Origin: Nyssa sinensis
Lineage: Eukaryota; Streptophyta; Magnoliopsida; Cornales; Nyssaceae
Direction: 5' to 3'
Length of the DNA stretch: 64,000 nt
Assembly (NCBI GenBank): GCA_008638375.1
Contig: VIRR01000562.1
Location: 62,001-126,000 of the forward strand
Shown: positions 1 through 9,545 of the stretch, in pieces
Layout: each line of letters begins with the position of its first letter
How positions within the stretch are numbered: the stretch's first letter is position 1
Notes under the pieces: generated by a model
Seen by the model: only the letters and a program-made list of their open reading frames with translations
Database searches by the model: none
Told to the model about the DNA's origin: nothing
Made by a program: the position numbers and the translations under genes

Positions 1-869
1 AAAATGATGGGCTATTGAAACACTTGATAGAAGTTTAAGGGACATCATGAACAATCAAGAGTCATTTGGAGGAAAAGTTATCATTTTTGGGGGAGACTTT
101 CGTCAAGTATAACCAGTTGTTCCTAGAGCTACAAGAGAAGAAACTATCAATGCAAGTTTGGTGAAGTCATATTTATGGTCAAAAATGAAAAAATTAACTT
201 TGACTAGAAACATGAGAGTAAGGGATGATGCAAACTTCAGTGATTTTTTGCTTCAAGTTGGAAATGGTGAGGAGCCAACAAATGAACAAGAGATGATTTT
301 TATTCCAAATCAGATGGTCATCCAATATGAAAATGATGAAGTCTCAGAACAACAACTTATTAATGATATCTATCCCTCTTTGGACCAAAATGCAAAGTCC
401 ACTGAGTACATGACCAAATGTGCAATACTTGCAACCAAGAATGAATATGTGGACAAGCTGAATGAGAAGTTAATTACGATGTTTCCTGGAGATGCAAGAA
501 CATTCAATAGCTTTGATGAAGTAGTTGATGATACTCATAACTATTATCAAGAGGAATTTCTAAATTCTTTGACTCCGAATGATTTGCCTCCACATAAATT
601 AGTACTTAAAGTTAATTGCCCAGTAATGTTGTTGAGAAATTTAGACCCATCAAATGGCCTATACAATCGTACTAGAATCGTACCAGAATGGTTTGTAGGA
701 ATTTTGAGAATAACATTATCCATGCAGAGATTACGATTGGGCAACATGTTGGAAAACAAGTTTTGTTACCACGAATTCCGCTTTCACTTGCAGAAAATAA
801 AGGCTACCCATTTCATTTCAGGCAGAAACAATATCCAATACGTCTTTGTTTTGCTATGACCATAAATAA
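1..869 (+). pseudogene. Helitron PIF1-like helicase, part before the LTR insertion
   Basis: The translated frame shows helicase motifs of the PIF1 family used by Helitrons to unwind DNA for rolling-circle transposition: the GGDFRQ block at about 92-106, a NCPVMLLRNLDPSNGL stretch at about 613-660, then PRIPLS and FPIRLCFAMTIN-type sequence up to 869. The GGDFRQ block is followed by a TAA stop (110-112) in place of the usual leucine codon. A frameshift lies near 680-690, where the frame of the N-terminal piece ends and the conserved sequence continues in the next frame. The gene starts left of the window. The last bases code for the conserved AMTIN, and the reading resumes at 4483 after an inserted LTR. 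Clearly non-functional; identity is confident. Confidence 0.85.
865..869. repeat. Target-site duplication AATAA, left copy
   Basis: Five bases AATAA directly before the LTR terminus TGTCACGC. The same five bases follow the other LTR terminus at 4483-4487. Removing the LTR and one copy restores the helicase reading frame. Confidence 0.85.
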
Positions 870-1407
870 TGTCACGCCCCGAATTCCAGCGAACCCGAGG
901 CGCGAGTAACGAGACGAAAGGAAAATAAAATAATAAAGAAATAAAGAACAATCTAACAGATTTAACCCAAACTTACACTCATTTTCTTCAATGTACATCT
1001 ATATAAATCACAGTCAATAAAAACATTCAACATGTCATTCGGGCTTAAGCCCTACATCATAAAATATGCCCTCATGGGCCAAATATCCTCTTAAGCTCAT
1101 ATCTCCTCCACCCTGTAAGACTTCCTCAAGTCTCAAGTGCCAGGAACGTCATCTGAAATGTTTGTCCCACGAATGGGTCAGCTCAACTGCTGGTACAATA
1201 TAATGCTAATGCAAGAAACAAATTAAGGGCGTGGCATGTGCAAGTGTATAGGTATATCTACATGGCATTCAACATCATGCATACAATGTACTAGCAATAA
1301 TTTACATGTCATCCAACTCATTAACATAATCTAAGGTGTGGCATGTGCAAGTGTACATTCATCTCTACATGCATTCTAAATCACCCATGCAATGTAATAA
1401 CAATAAT

Positions 1408-1579
1408 CCACATGCTTTCCAAATCGTCCATGCCACATAATAGCAATAATCCACATGCCATCCATATTACCCATGCAATGTAGTAACGATAACCCACATG
1501 CTTTCCAAATTGTCCATGCCACGTAATAGCAATAATCCACATGCCATCCATATTATCCATGCAATGTAGTGACAATGTC
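1408..1579. repeat. Two tandem copies of an 86-base unit
   Basis: CCACATGCTTTCCAAAT begins a unit at 1408 and again at 1494. The copies differ at a handful of positions. It lies inside the solo LTR and codes for nothing recognisable. Confidence 0.75.
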
Positions 1580-1684
1580 CATGAAACACCCACGCCACTC
1601 TATGCCACAACCATGTCAAATCTATGCCATGTCCATGTCAACTCATGTAATGTAAAGTAATGTAATGCAATGTAATGTAATGTA

Positions 1685-1884
1685 ATGTCCCTTCACGGAT
1701 CGCTCCAGTTGGTTCGGGTACCAAACACAATATCATGTCCCTTCACGGATCGCTCCCGCTGGTTCGGGTACCAAATGCAATATCATGTCCCTTCGCGGAT
1801 CACTCCCGCTGGTTCGGGTACCAAATGTAATATCATGTCCCTTCGCGGATCGCTCCCACTGGTTCGGGTACCAAATGCAATACC
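1685..1884. repeat. Four tandem copies of a 50-base unit
   Basis: Units start at 1685, 1735, 1785 and 1835, each opening ATGTCCCTTC and containing TGGTTCGGGTACCAAA. They are nearly identical, and a run of ATGTC pentamers follows. The array is inside the solo LTR. The Tekay LTRs at 20100 and 28460 have only one loosely similar region, so the array was amplified in this subfamily. Confidence 0.85.
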
Positions 1885-3905
1885 ATGTCATGTCATGTCA
1901 TGTCCAAGGAATCATACTATGCCAATATGCTTTGATTCCACCACACCATAATGTAATCTCAATAAAGCATCATACCCACACATGAAGCATGCTTTAAATG
2001 ATGTGTTACACAATAACATTCAAATTAGAAGATCCTTTCATCAAGGTTACATGCCATACATAGTCCATTGAACACATGCTTTAAGTCACATATTTCATAA
2101 TCCCCACAATTCTCAAAATATAATCCACACACTATGCTAACACATGCGATATACACATTGTCATGATCCACATTCATCACCAAACTTTCAACAAGATAAC
2201 AAGGAGCACATAAGCATATGAGCAATAAAACAAACATGTGAATCATCAAGTCAACATGGCAATTAATCCTAAACTTAATTCTATTTCTTACTTAGCACAA
2301 TATATCGTACCTGACGGGTTGGTCTCAACCCTAAGAAGTAGCGCTGGTAGTGTAATGAAACTAACAGTAAGAAGTAGAAGGTCAGACCGCCTTCTCATTT
2401 CCCTTCAGTGTTCCTAAAATCACAAATTGTAACTCAGTCCGTTTGTCACTTTAATGATGCTACTCATCAAATTTTATGTCTTTAATTTATAAGTTTCTAT
2501 TTTTGTTAGACTGAATTCTACCATTGGGTCCGGAACATCGAAGAGAATAGGTTTAGGCTTTTACGGAATTTAATTCGGACTTCTAGGTTGAAAAGGGCAA
2601 AACGGTCATTCTTACACTTTCACGGTTTCCCATTTCCTGAGACCTCTTCTCATAATTTGGACTCTACCGTTGAGTCCGGAATGTTCAAGATAATGAGATT
2701 TCACTATTCGTTTACTCAAATCAGGTTTCGTTTGACTGTGTTTTGACTCAGGGGCATTTTGGTAATTTTTAAGGGTTCTACGAGTCTTTTATTTTTTGGG
2801 ACCTCGTCTCACATTAAGGACCTCACCGTTGGCCTTAGGAGGTGCAAGATAGTCAGAAAACATATATGGCTTGTCTCAATTGGGCTTCGGGCCATTTCGG
2901 GGCATTTAATTTAATTAAATAAATTTAATTAATTTAATACAATTTATATATAACATACATATATATTTCGGTCCTTTGGATTACATGGACCTCAGTGGTC
3001 CAATGGTTCGGTTGAGCCCCTCCCTTCCGTGCGGTTCCAGGTTCGAGACTCCCCAGCCCCTCCCCTTTTTCTTTTCTTTCCCAATTCTTTTTATTTCTTT
3101 CAATCCCTTTAACTGTTGGCCCAAATCCATTGTGACCCAATCTGCTGAATGGGTCCACAGTTAAATTTAAGGGAGGCCCAATACCCATCAATTAAAACAG
3201 GCCCAAATTCATTAAATTAATTAAGCCCAAATTGAAGATCAAACAGGCCCAATACAACAGGCCCAATTCGCCCCCTTTCTTCCCCGATCATCCGGCCACC
3301 TTCTCCAACTGGAATTCCGGCCGGTCGCCGGAAAACTGCGACCTTCCCCCCCTCATTTCTCCCATACTTTGCGTCCAAATCTTATTATTTTACACGAAAA
3401 TAAATCTGGGACTTTAGGCAACAAATTAGAGTATATTTCAACCCCTAAACCAACCGGTCTTCCGACCTGCGCACTCAAACTTCCGGCCAAAACCCAGTTT
3501 CCGGCCAGCTAGTTCTCCCCCATTTTTGTGACTGTTTTCCAATGGTTTTAACTCCATTTCGATCCCAAACGCTTTCTGCAACTCCCCCACCAATTCCCCA
3601 TCATTTATTTCGAGTTTTTAAAGCATAAAACTTGTGGATCCGATTATTTGCACAAACCTGCAACTCTATTTCTTTAACTCATTTCTTAACCATTTCAACT
3701 CATTCTTTTTGCATTTGTTTCCTTACATTTCCCTCTACAAGACCTTGCAACTTAAACCAACTGTCACGCTCATTTAAACTAAAAACATAAACCAAATATC
3801 ACATACCTATTTTCGGATCTTCTTCCTTCTTGTTGCTGCTTTTCCCTTCTTCTTCTGAATCTCCTTCTTTTGTTCCTTTCCTCCTCCACTTCTGAATGTC
3901 AAGAC

Positions 3906-4368
3906 CCCCCCTCTCTCTCTCTCTGTTCTTTTTCTTTTTCTTTTTATCTTTCTTTCCAATCCAATGGCTCGTATGTATACATACATATCACTCTCTCTGT
4001 GCTACCAGACCTGCAACAGCCCACAATGTTCCACGCTTTTCTGAGCTTTCCTCACTATTCTATCACTTCTCTTCTTTCCCCTTTTCAGAATCACATTTAA
4101 TGCTAGCTTGCCTCTTTGGTTTTCTAACATACAATATAATATACATATATATATATATATATATTTATATTATATCATACACACAACACCCACACACACT
4201 CCAACCTACACACTGCCGTAGCAGCACACACATATTCTCCTGTACACATACAGTTGGCATGCACTCATTTAAAATAAATATATATATACATGTATATTTA
4301 CATATACCCATACACATCACACATGCATATATATATATAGATATAATATATATATATATATATATATC
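3906..4368. repeat. Microsatellite-rich stretch of the solo LTR
   Basis: CT repeats at about 3906-3922, TA runs at about 4144-4164 and 4323-4367, with CA-rich sequence between. It is the counterpart of the GT and TA runs near 17700-17910 in the Tekay LTR. Confidence 0.7.
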
Positions 4369-4482
4369 TACACAACACACCTTTCACACACATCTCATAA
4401 TTAAATAAACAAATAAATAATTAAGTAAAAATTAATAATAAAAAAAAATAATAATTTCTTCCCAAAAATTTGAATCTTTACA

Positions 4483-4487
4483 AATAA
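4483..4487. repeat. Target-site duplication AATAA, right copy
   Basis: Matches 865-869 exactly and follows the LTR terminus ...TTTACA. Confidence 0.85.
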
Positions 4488-4683
4488 AGCACAAGGACAA
4501 ACAATACCATGTGTAGGTGTTTATTTACCTCAATCTGTATTCTCCCATGGCCAATTATATGTTGCACTATCAAGAGGAATCTCGATGTCTACAACAAAAG
4601 TTCTCATTAGGCCAGAAACGGATGAAGAGAAATCAAGGACTTGCACAAAAAATGTGGTGTATAAGGAAGTTCTAAATTCATAG
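4483..4683 (+). pseudogene. Helitron PIF1-like helicase, C-terminal part after the LTR insertion
   Basis: Starting from the shared AATAA, the frame reads NKAQGQT, then YLPQSVFSHGQLYVALSR, and ends near NVVYKEVLNS with a TAG stop at 4681-4683. QGQT and the YVALSR block are the hallmark C-terminal helicase motifs of PIF1/RecD-type proteins, where the arginine contacts ATP. Here they are undamaged. The piece joins in frame with 1-869 once the LTR and one AATAA are removed. The gene as a whole is dead because of the stop at 110-112 and the frameshift near 685. Confidence 0.88.
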
Positions 4684-5319
4684 AGGTAATATTATAGAAA
4701 TATAATAACCAAGCTGAATTACATAACTAACTTTGTTTTTATGTTTGCTATGTAGTTAGATTCGTTCTTCTCTAAAATAAGATTAATATCTTAAATTAGC
4801 ATCTTAGTTCTCAATTTAGTAAATTCATATATTTAATTAAGAGACATACTTAAATCTTTTTCCCACTCTACGTTCATTATCATTACTTTGTCTCCCAATT
4901 GAAAACTCTAATCCTCTAATATGTTACACATTTGGTATATGTATTTAAATTTTGTTGTTTGGTACTTATATTATTCTATATATGTGTAGTATAGAAGAGG
5001 AGTCTCAACAAAAAGGAAGAAAAAAAATCCCTTTGAGAAACATTACAATTTTTTTGAAGAAACAAAATACTATCGTGAAAAGAATTGAAAGCATAAAAAA
5101 ATTATTCTATTTATGCCACGTGTTTACATCAGAACAGAACACTTTACAGCTGAATTCATTTTGTTTTTCCTCCATACTTTTCCTATTAGAAATTACTAAC
5201 AAAAATTCCTTGAAATTTTTTTTAATTGTTTCAATTTTTACAGAGATAACCCATTTTTTAAAAAATTTATTTTCCCTAATTCTTTAGCAGGAACCCCAAA
5301 AAATTCCTGGCAGCAAGTC
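4684..5319. other. AT-rich spacer inside the Helitron
   Basis: Between the helicase stop and the first captured gene fragment. Very AT-rich. A 111-codon open frame at 4952-5287 is rich in Lys, Phe, Ile and Leu and looks like chance. I see no family motif. The last part may be 5' untranslated sequence of the captured transmembrane-protein gene, whose ATG follows at 5320. Confidence 0.6.
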
Positions 5320-5762
5320 ATGCCTGCTGATACTACCACCATGAGTTATTGGCTAAACTAGAGGGTCTTGCTATGCTCCATTTGGGTTAACGGCAATGGT
5401 TTTTGCATCTATTCTTATTTCAAAGTTTAAAGGTCCCAAGAATTGGAAACAAGGAAGCAGACAAGCCCAAAAAGAACCTGCAGGAGTGTTGTATGAAGAT
5501 GAAGTTTGGAGGCCATGTCTGAAAGGAATACACCCTGCCTGGTTGTTGGCTTTTCGCTTTTTCCCATTCTTTGTGCTTCTGATACTCCAGATCCTAAATG
5601 GTGCTGTTGATGGTGGCAACATATTTTACTTCTATAGTCAATAAGCAGTTCTTTTCCGTAGTTCCATTTAATATAGTACAAACTTTCGCATATGGATAAT
5701 TTAATGTGGGAGTAAATTTTTAGCATGATATAAAGAATGTTGTTTATATACAATTTTCTACT

Positions 5763-5796
<34 letters not shown>

Positions 5797-6661
5797 TATA
5801 TACATACCCAATTTTTTTAAAGATCTTTCTATCTATCATATGTTTTCTGGTTCTCTGTATAAATTAAGCAAGGAATGGGTCTTTACTTTTAAAGAGCATT
5901 TTTGTTTTGAGCTTCATTGACAATGAAACTATTATGTAAATTTTACACATTATAAAGATGGCATTTTTTTGCTCATTAAAGGGTTTAAAGACAATTATGA
6001 AATGCAAAAATTGAAATTTGGCTGCTTTCCTCTAAGTTTGGTTCCCCGCAACGTTAAAACTTGAAGTTTTATATTTTTAATGTAAATTCTAATAGAGTTA
6101 AAAGAGTTTGAATGGGAAACTGCCCTAAAACAAGTTTGACTATTGATTTTCAAATAAAGTTTCCACTAATGCCAGTATTAATTTCATGACTTGAGGTATG
6201 ATTTCATAATTGCTTATTGCAAATTCTAATTAGTACTATTTTATATTTCACAGGTGGACTTTTGCACTAATCACCATTTATTTTAGGGTATGTCATCTAT
6301 CTTTAAACAGGGTTTATGCATTTTTTTTTATATATGTTTCTGCTATGTTTTATGTCCCATACCCCTTCATGTCTCTATCTATGCTTGAATCTAATTTTTC
6401 CTTTATATCTTTATTAATTTTGATTATGACCTTGTATTGTAGCTGGGATCTTTGCTCTCCATGTATGGATGTTACCAATATCCCAATAAAGTTTATGGAG
6501 CTGGGATTGATAATGAGGCCTTTGACACCGAGTAAGGAACTTATGCAGCTCCTACAAATGCAGAAAATTCTAATGCATCCAAGTGCTTGGGCACTACTAA
6601 AGAAACTCATGTTTGTCAAACTACAGGCTTTTGGAGCTATGTATTTCATATTATTTTCCAG
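5320..6661 (+). pseudogene. Captured fragment of a plant multi-pass transmembrane protein gene (three exons)
   Basis: Resembles a plant family of unknown function with the pattern SYWLNWRVLLC, then HPAWLLAFR, then WTF-TIYFG. Three exons are visible. Exon 1 (5320-5640) starts with an ATG and includes SYWLN, GVLYEDEVW and HPAWLLAFRFF followed by a hydrophobic segment. Exon 2 is 6254-6287 and exon 3 is 6443-6661, ending IIFQ before a GT donor. Damage: TAG at 5359-5361 where the family has Trp; a one-base loss near 5385 shifting the frame; AT instead of GT at the exon 1 donor (5641-5642); TAA at 6533-6535 in exon 3. The 3' exons of the gene are missing. Introns are kept, so this is genomic capture. 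Family recognition is from memory of the pattern; function unknown. Confidence 0.75.
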
Positions 6662-6744
6662 GTGAATTCCAAAAATCATTAATTTCTCCCCCACGTACCT
6701 CCAACCTTTTTGGTGCCCAAAGATAATGTTTAATTATAATACAG

Positions 6745-6964
6745 CTTGAATCATTGGTAGGCACTGCTTAGCAGAAGCTATCATTTGTTTGGAAGCCACC
6801 AATGTTGGCCAGATGTTCTCAATTGATGATTGTATGCACCACTCTTGCGTTTCTTGCATGAAACAGCATGTGGAAGAAAAGTTGCTTCATGGAATGTTGC
6901 CTAAATGCGTAAAGTACAACCATATCATTGAACTTGCCGCAGGTTGCTACCCCATGACTTGCAG
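6745..6964 (+). pseudogene. Captured exon of an RBR-type E3 ubiquitin ligase (RING1 part)
   Basis: The frame reads ICLEATNVGQMFSIDDC, then MHHSCVSCMKQHVEEKLL and HGMLPKC. This matches the RING1 region of plant RING-between-RING E3 ligases (ICLED-D...C-H-FC-SCMK-HV--KL--G--P-C). The exon seems to run from an AG at 6743-6744 to a GT at 6965-6966. The first cysteine of the leading CxxC pair is absent and the cysteine expected after PKC is replaced, so this copy could not bind zinc properly. Nothing of IBR or RING2 follows. It lies inside the Helitron in the same orientation as the helicase, which suggests capture from a host gene. Family assignment is fairly sure; which member is unknown. Confidence 0.7.
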
Positions 6965-7303
6965 GTCCTTAACTAATTTCTTCTTAAGTCACGCTATGAT
7001 TCAATTTCATTTTTTAACCTCTGGATTGGATGGCAACTTGTTAGCTTACTGCAAGAGTCTTTATTACCCATTTTCTTTTTCTTTTTAACTTTTATGATCA
7101 GTGCATCTGATCTTAAGCTTTGGGTAAGCAGAATGTACTGTGAGATGTTTATATAAATATTCTTTTGTGAAGTAAGTTATAAGAAGAAATCTGTCTGAAG
7201 CTCCAATTCATCATCTCAAACCAAGTATATTTTCTTCCTATTTGTAAATTTATTGATTGCTTTCAATTTTTGCCATGAATTTCAATTGTTTCTACTAAAT
7301 CAG

Positions 7304-7553
7304 TTCCGTGATGATGAAGTTACTGACCAAAAAATTAGTCTTAGGAATGACCTTAACAGACCAAGTGGCAGTGCGTCGGATTAAAGGAATTGACCGAAAG
7401 TCAAAAACTTTATTTATGGTATTTTCTGAGCATGTACAGCAACTACCATCACCACTTAATATAGATTTAAAAAATACCACTGAACAATTGTTAAGAGTTC
7501 TTGTGAGCCTTGTCAAGCCAGGCACAGATTTGTTCAAGTTCCGCTATGTCTAA
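7304..7553 (+). other. Unidentified, possibly captured exon with an 81-codon open frame
   Basis: After an AG at 7302-7303, a frame open from an ATG at 7308 to TAA at 7551-7553 includes GIDRKSKTLFMVFSEHVQ and LVSLVKPGTDLFKF. It has ordinary protein-like composition and no low-complexity bias, unlike chance frames in this AT-rich DNA. I do not recognise the family. Position between two captured host fragments, and the same strand, suggest it is a third or fourth capture. The beginning could equally be in another frame (FRDDEVTDQKISLRNDLNR), so it may be two fused exons or a frameshifted one. Confidence 0.4.
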
Positions 7554-7836
7554 TACTTTTTTTTTTGTTTGCTAATGATTAGAGACAACACTTCCTATGC
7601 AGGAAATGTACAGAAGGCATAAATAAACAATGTGTCATTCACTAGGCAATTAATATACAAGATGCTTATTGTTACTGAACAGTTGCTTGTCTATCTTCAG
7701 ACTTTGTCTTAACTTGTTCAATAATGTGGATATCAAGTCTACTCTATTTTTTTAATGAATGTTTTTTCAAATAAATATGTTAGGCAAGTTTATTTTAAGG
7801 CAGGAAATTGTATTGATGTTTTATCTTCGGGTACAG

Positions 7837-8131
7837 TTCTTTACAACTGAACCTTATGCTTGTGAGCCATCAAATTTACCAAAATATCCTCCCAGCAAAG
7901 AAATGGATGTCAAATTAGCAGCAAGAAGGTTTGTTTCTTTCACGTTTACAGTTTTGTTGACTAGTCTCAGCCAAAAGCTGACAGATAGTACCCTTATTCC
8001 TTCACAGGCAAAGAGGTTTGAGCGGGAAAATGAGTGTTGTTGATGGAGCCAGAAGAGTAGGAGTCCATGGTCGGGCTGGCCGGGCAATGCCAGCTCCAGA
8101 AGCCAATGCAGAGCTGCAAGCAAACTTGGAT
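7837..8131 (+). pseudogene. Captured C-terminal exons of a plant CDK-like Ser/Thr kinase (At1g54610-type)
   Basis: Exon at 7837-7928 reads FFTTEPYACEPSNLPKYPP followed by SKEMD. A GT-AG intron occupies 7929-8007, and the next exon (8008-8131) reads VDGARRV then GRAMPAPEANAELQ, ending at a GTATGT donor. This pattern (FTT-P--C-PS-LPKYPPSKEMD and PAPEANAEL) follows the catalytic domain in a plant-specific group of CDK-related kinases. The two exons join in one frame without stops, the best preserved of the captures. No kinase catalytic motifs are present, so no enzyme activity is possible from this piece alone. It lies close to the Helitron 3' end on the same strand. Confidence 0.78.
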
Positions 8132-8765
8132 GTATGTGACACAAATTTCCCCTTTTAACTTGTTATGCATCAACTGCATCAAATCTCACCCTGCTAAATC
8201 CCAAGTTTGTTTGTTATACATTGGACATCATTCACTGCTTGAAATCCTTGGACTTGTGTTTACGGTGTGGGAGGTGGGTATTGTCATTAGCTAGGAGATA
8301 TTTAGGTTAGATGTCCACTGTTCTATTTCTCTCTTTCTTGAAGATCCCACTTGGTACTTGGTGCAAATGTTTAAAGCACATGTGAAAATCTAGGTTCAAG
8401 TCTAACAAGGGGTGGTGTAATTTAAAGCTAGAGGTGGATTTGTACCAAGTCTATCCTTCCAGCACCTTGAATTTGCATGACCATCACCGAGTAATTGTCT
8501 CTCTTTCTGTTGGGGATTGGGGGGTCGTCATATGTTTTGGGTGGGGTTTTCTAAAAGAGTGCCCTTTCCTGATAGAAATAAAATATTTCAGTGGACAGTA
8601 CTCACTTATGGAGATATGATAATATTATCTGGTTACCCATATGAAAATGTCCAATTTTACTTCAAAATTGGTGGTTGCATGCTTTGGAATCAATTTATTT
8701 GACAATATGATTAATTATATAGTTTCTACATTATTATTTTATTTTATAAATAATGATAACTATTT
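8132..8765. other. Helitron sequence between last captured exon and 3' end
   Basis: Starts as probable intron of the captured kinase gene, then AT-rich. No convincing coding signal; open frames at 8434-8702 overlap each other and show no family motif. Confidence 0.5.
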
Positions 8766-8795
8766 CACGTGCAACGCACGTGCTTTGTAACTAGT
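8766..8795 (+). other. Helitron 3' terminus: hairpin plus CTAGT
   Basis: CACGTGC (8766-8772), loop AAC, GCACGTG (8776-8782) form a perfect 7-base-pair stem. Eight bases later comes CTAGT (8791-8795). Helitron ends are defined by a hairpin about 10 bases from a terminal CTRR and a T contributed by the target. Both rules are met. Confidence 0.82.
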
Positions 8796-9545
8796 ATATA
8801 TATAAAGAAGAACATGAAATCGAGATGTAAATTTGGGTTCATACGCACAAATAAGAGAGGTATCACAATCATTACGAATAGGAGGAGGAAATAAAAAGAT
8901 AGAGACTTACCTCTACGAGATTACGCTGAGAATTTAGTTGAGAAAGAAGAGGATTCACTTGCAGATTTTAGTGCTTATTAGTTAAAGGCAAAAGGCACTC
9001 TTAAGACACTAAGGTGACAGGTCTCACATTGCCCAAAATGCGAGAAGATAAAAAAACATTAACCTGAGTGAAACAAAATGCTAACTAATAAAAATAATTA
9101 AAAAATATATATTACACATTAAAAGTTCATTTATTCTAAATTAAATAATATCTTATTATCGTAGTAACACTAAAAAATTCAATCTGAAAGTTACATATGA
9201 CGGACATAAGTAATATAACCGTTTTAAGCTTTAGTACTTCTTTTTCTAAATTAATATTTAAAGTTTTATTATCCAAATAAGTCTGTCTTACTAATCTTCT
9301 TGTTTTGCCAATAGACATTGCTTCAGCCAGAAGAGTAGCTAAGCTCTTACCCTCGAGGTTTGTATTAGTCACACCCAAAATGAAATAATCTTGATTAAAC
9401 ACACTTTATTCACTTATCACACTAGTCTTTCTTAAGTGCACTTTGTGCATTAATTTTTCATAACTACTCGTGTTAATCCTCGATTAACACTAATCGTAAC
9501 TTGTTATCAAGTTATGACATTTGCCATTAAATTTGCATTCTTAAA
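8796..9545. other. Intergenic AT-rich DNA right of the Helitron
   Basis: No recognisable gene. The T-rich sequence at 9340-9545 just before the Copia gag may be the leader of that element, but no LTR or primer site was found. Confidence 0.5.

Larger units (their letters stand above)
870..4482 (-). mobile_element. Solo LTR of a Tekay-like Ty3/gypsy element
   Basis: A 3613-base block with TG...CA ends, flanked by AATAA on both sides and containing no gag, pol or primer site, so it is a single LTR left after recombination between two LTRs. It lies on the minus strand: its first 46 bases are the reverse complement of the last 46 bases of the LTRs of the Tekay-like element at 17595-29005. Other shared stretches include the segment around 2280-2320, which matches the ATCAGGTACGATATATTG part of that LTR. 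The opposite terminus (reverse complement begins TGTAAAGATTC) differs from TGTAATAACCC, so this is a related subfamily. It contains two tandem arrays and several microsatellites. Confidence 0.85.
1..8795 (+). mobile_element. Helitron, right-hand part, with captured host gene fragments
   Basis: Rolling-circle transposon whose left end lies outside the window. What is visible, in order on the plus strand: a PIF1-like Helitron helicase (1-869 and 4483-4683, split by an LTR insertion), an AT-rich spacer, then fragments of host genes with their introns (5320-8131), and a 3' end made of a perfect 7-base-pair hairpin followed by CTAGT (8766-8795). Helitrons are known to insert between A and T and to end in CTRR preceded by a short hairpin; here the base after CTAG is T. 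Keeping introns in the captured pieces shows DNA-level rather than RNA-level capture. That helicase and 3' end belong to one element is inference from order, strand and the absence of another Helitron end between them. Confidence 0.75.

Noticed and set aside
1685..1884. CRISPR-like array
   Set aside because: Direct tandem repeat without spacers, in plant LTR DNA.
3870..4408. Overlapping frames in the solo LTR
   Set aside because: Translations of CT, TA and CA microsatellites.
4952..5287. 111-codon plus-strand frame
   Set aside because: Lys/Ile/Phe/Leu-rich from AT-rich DNA, no motif, lies in Helitron spacer.
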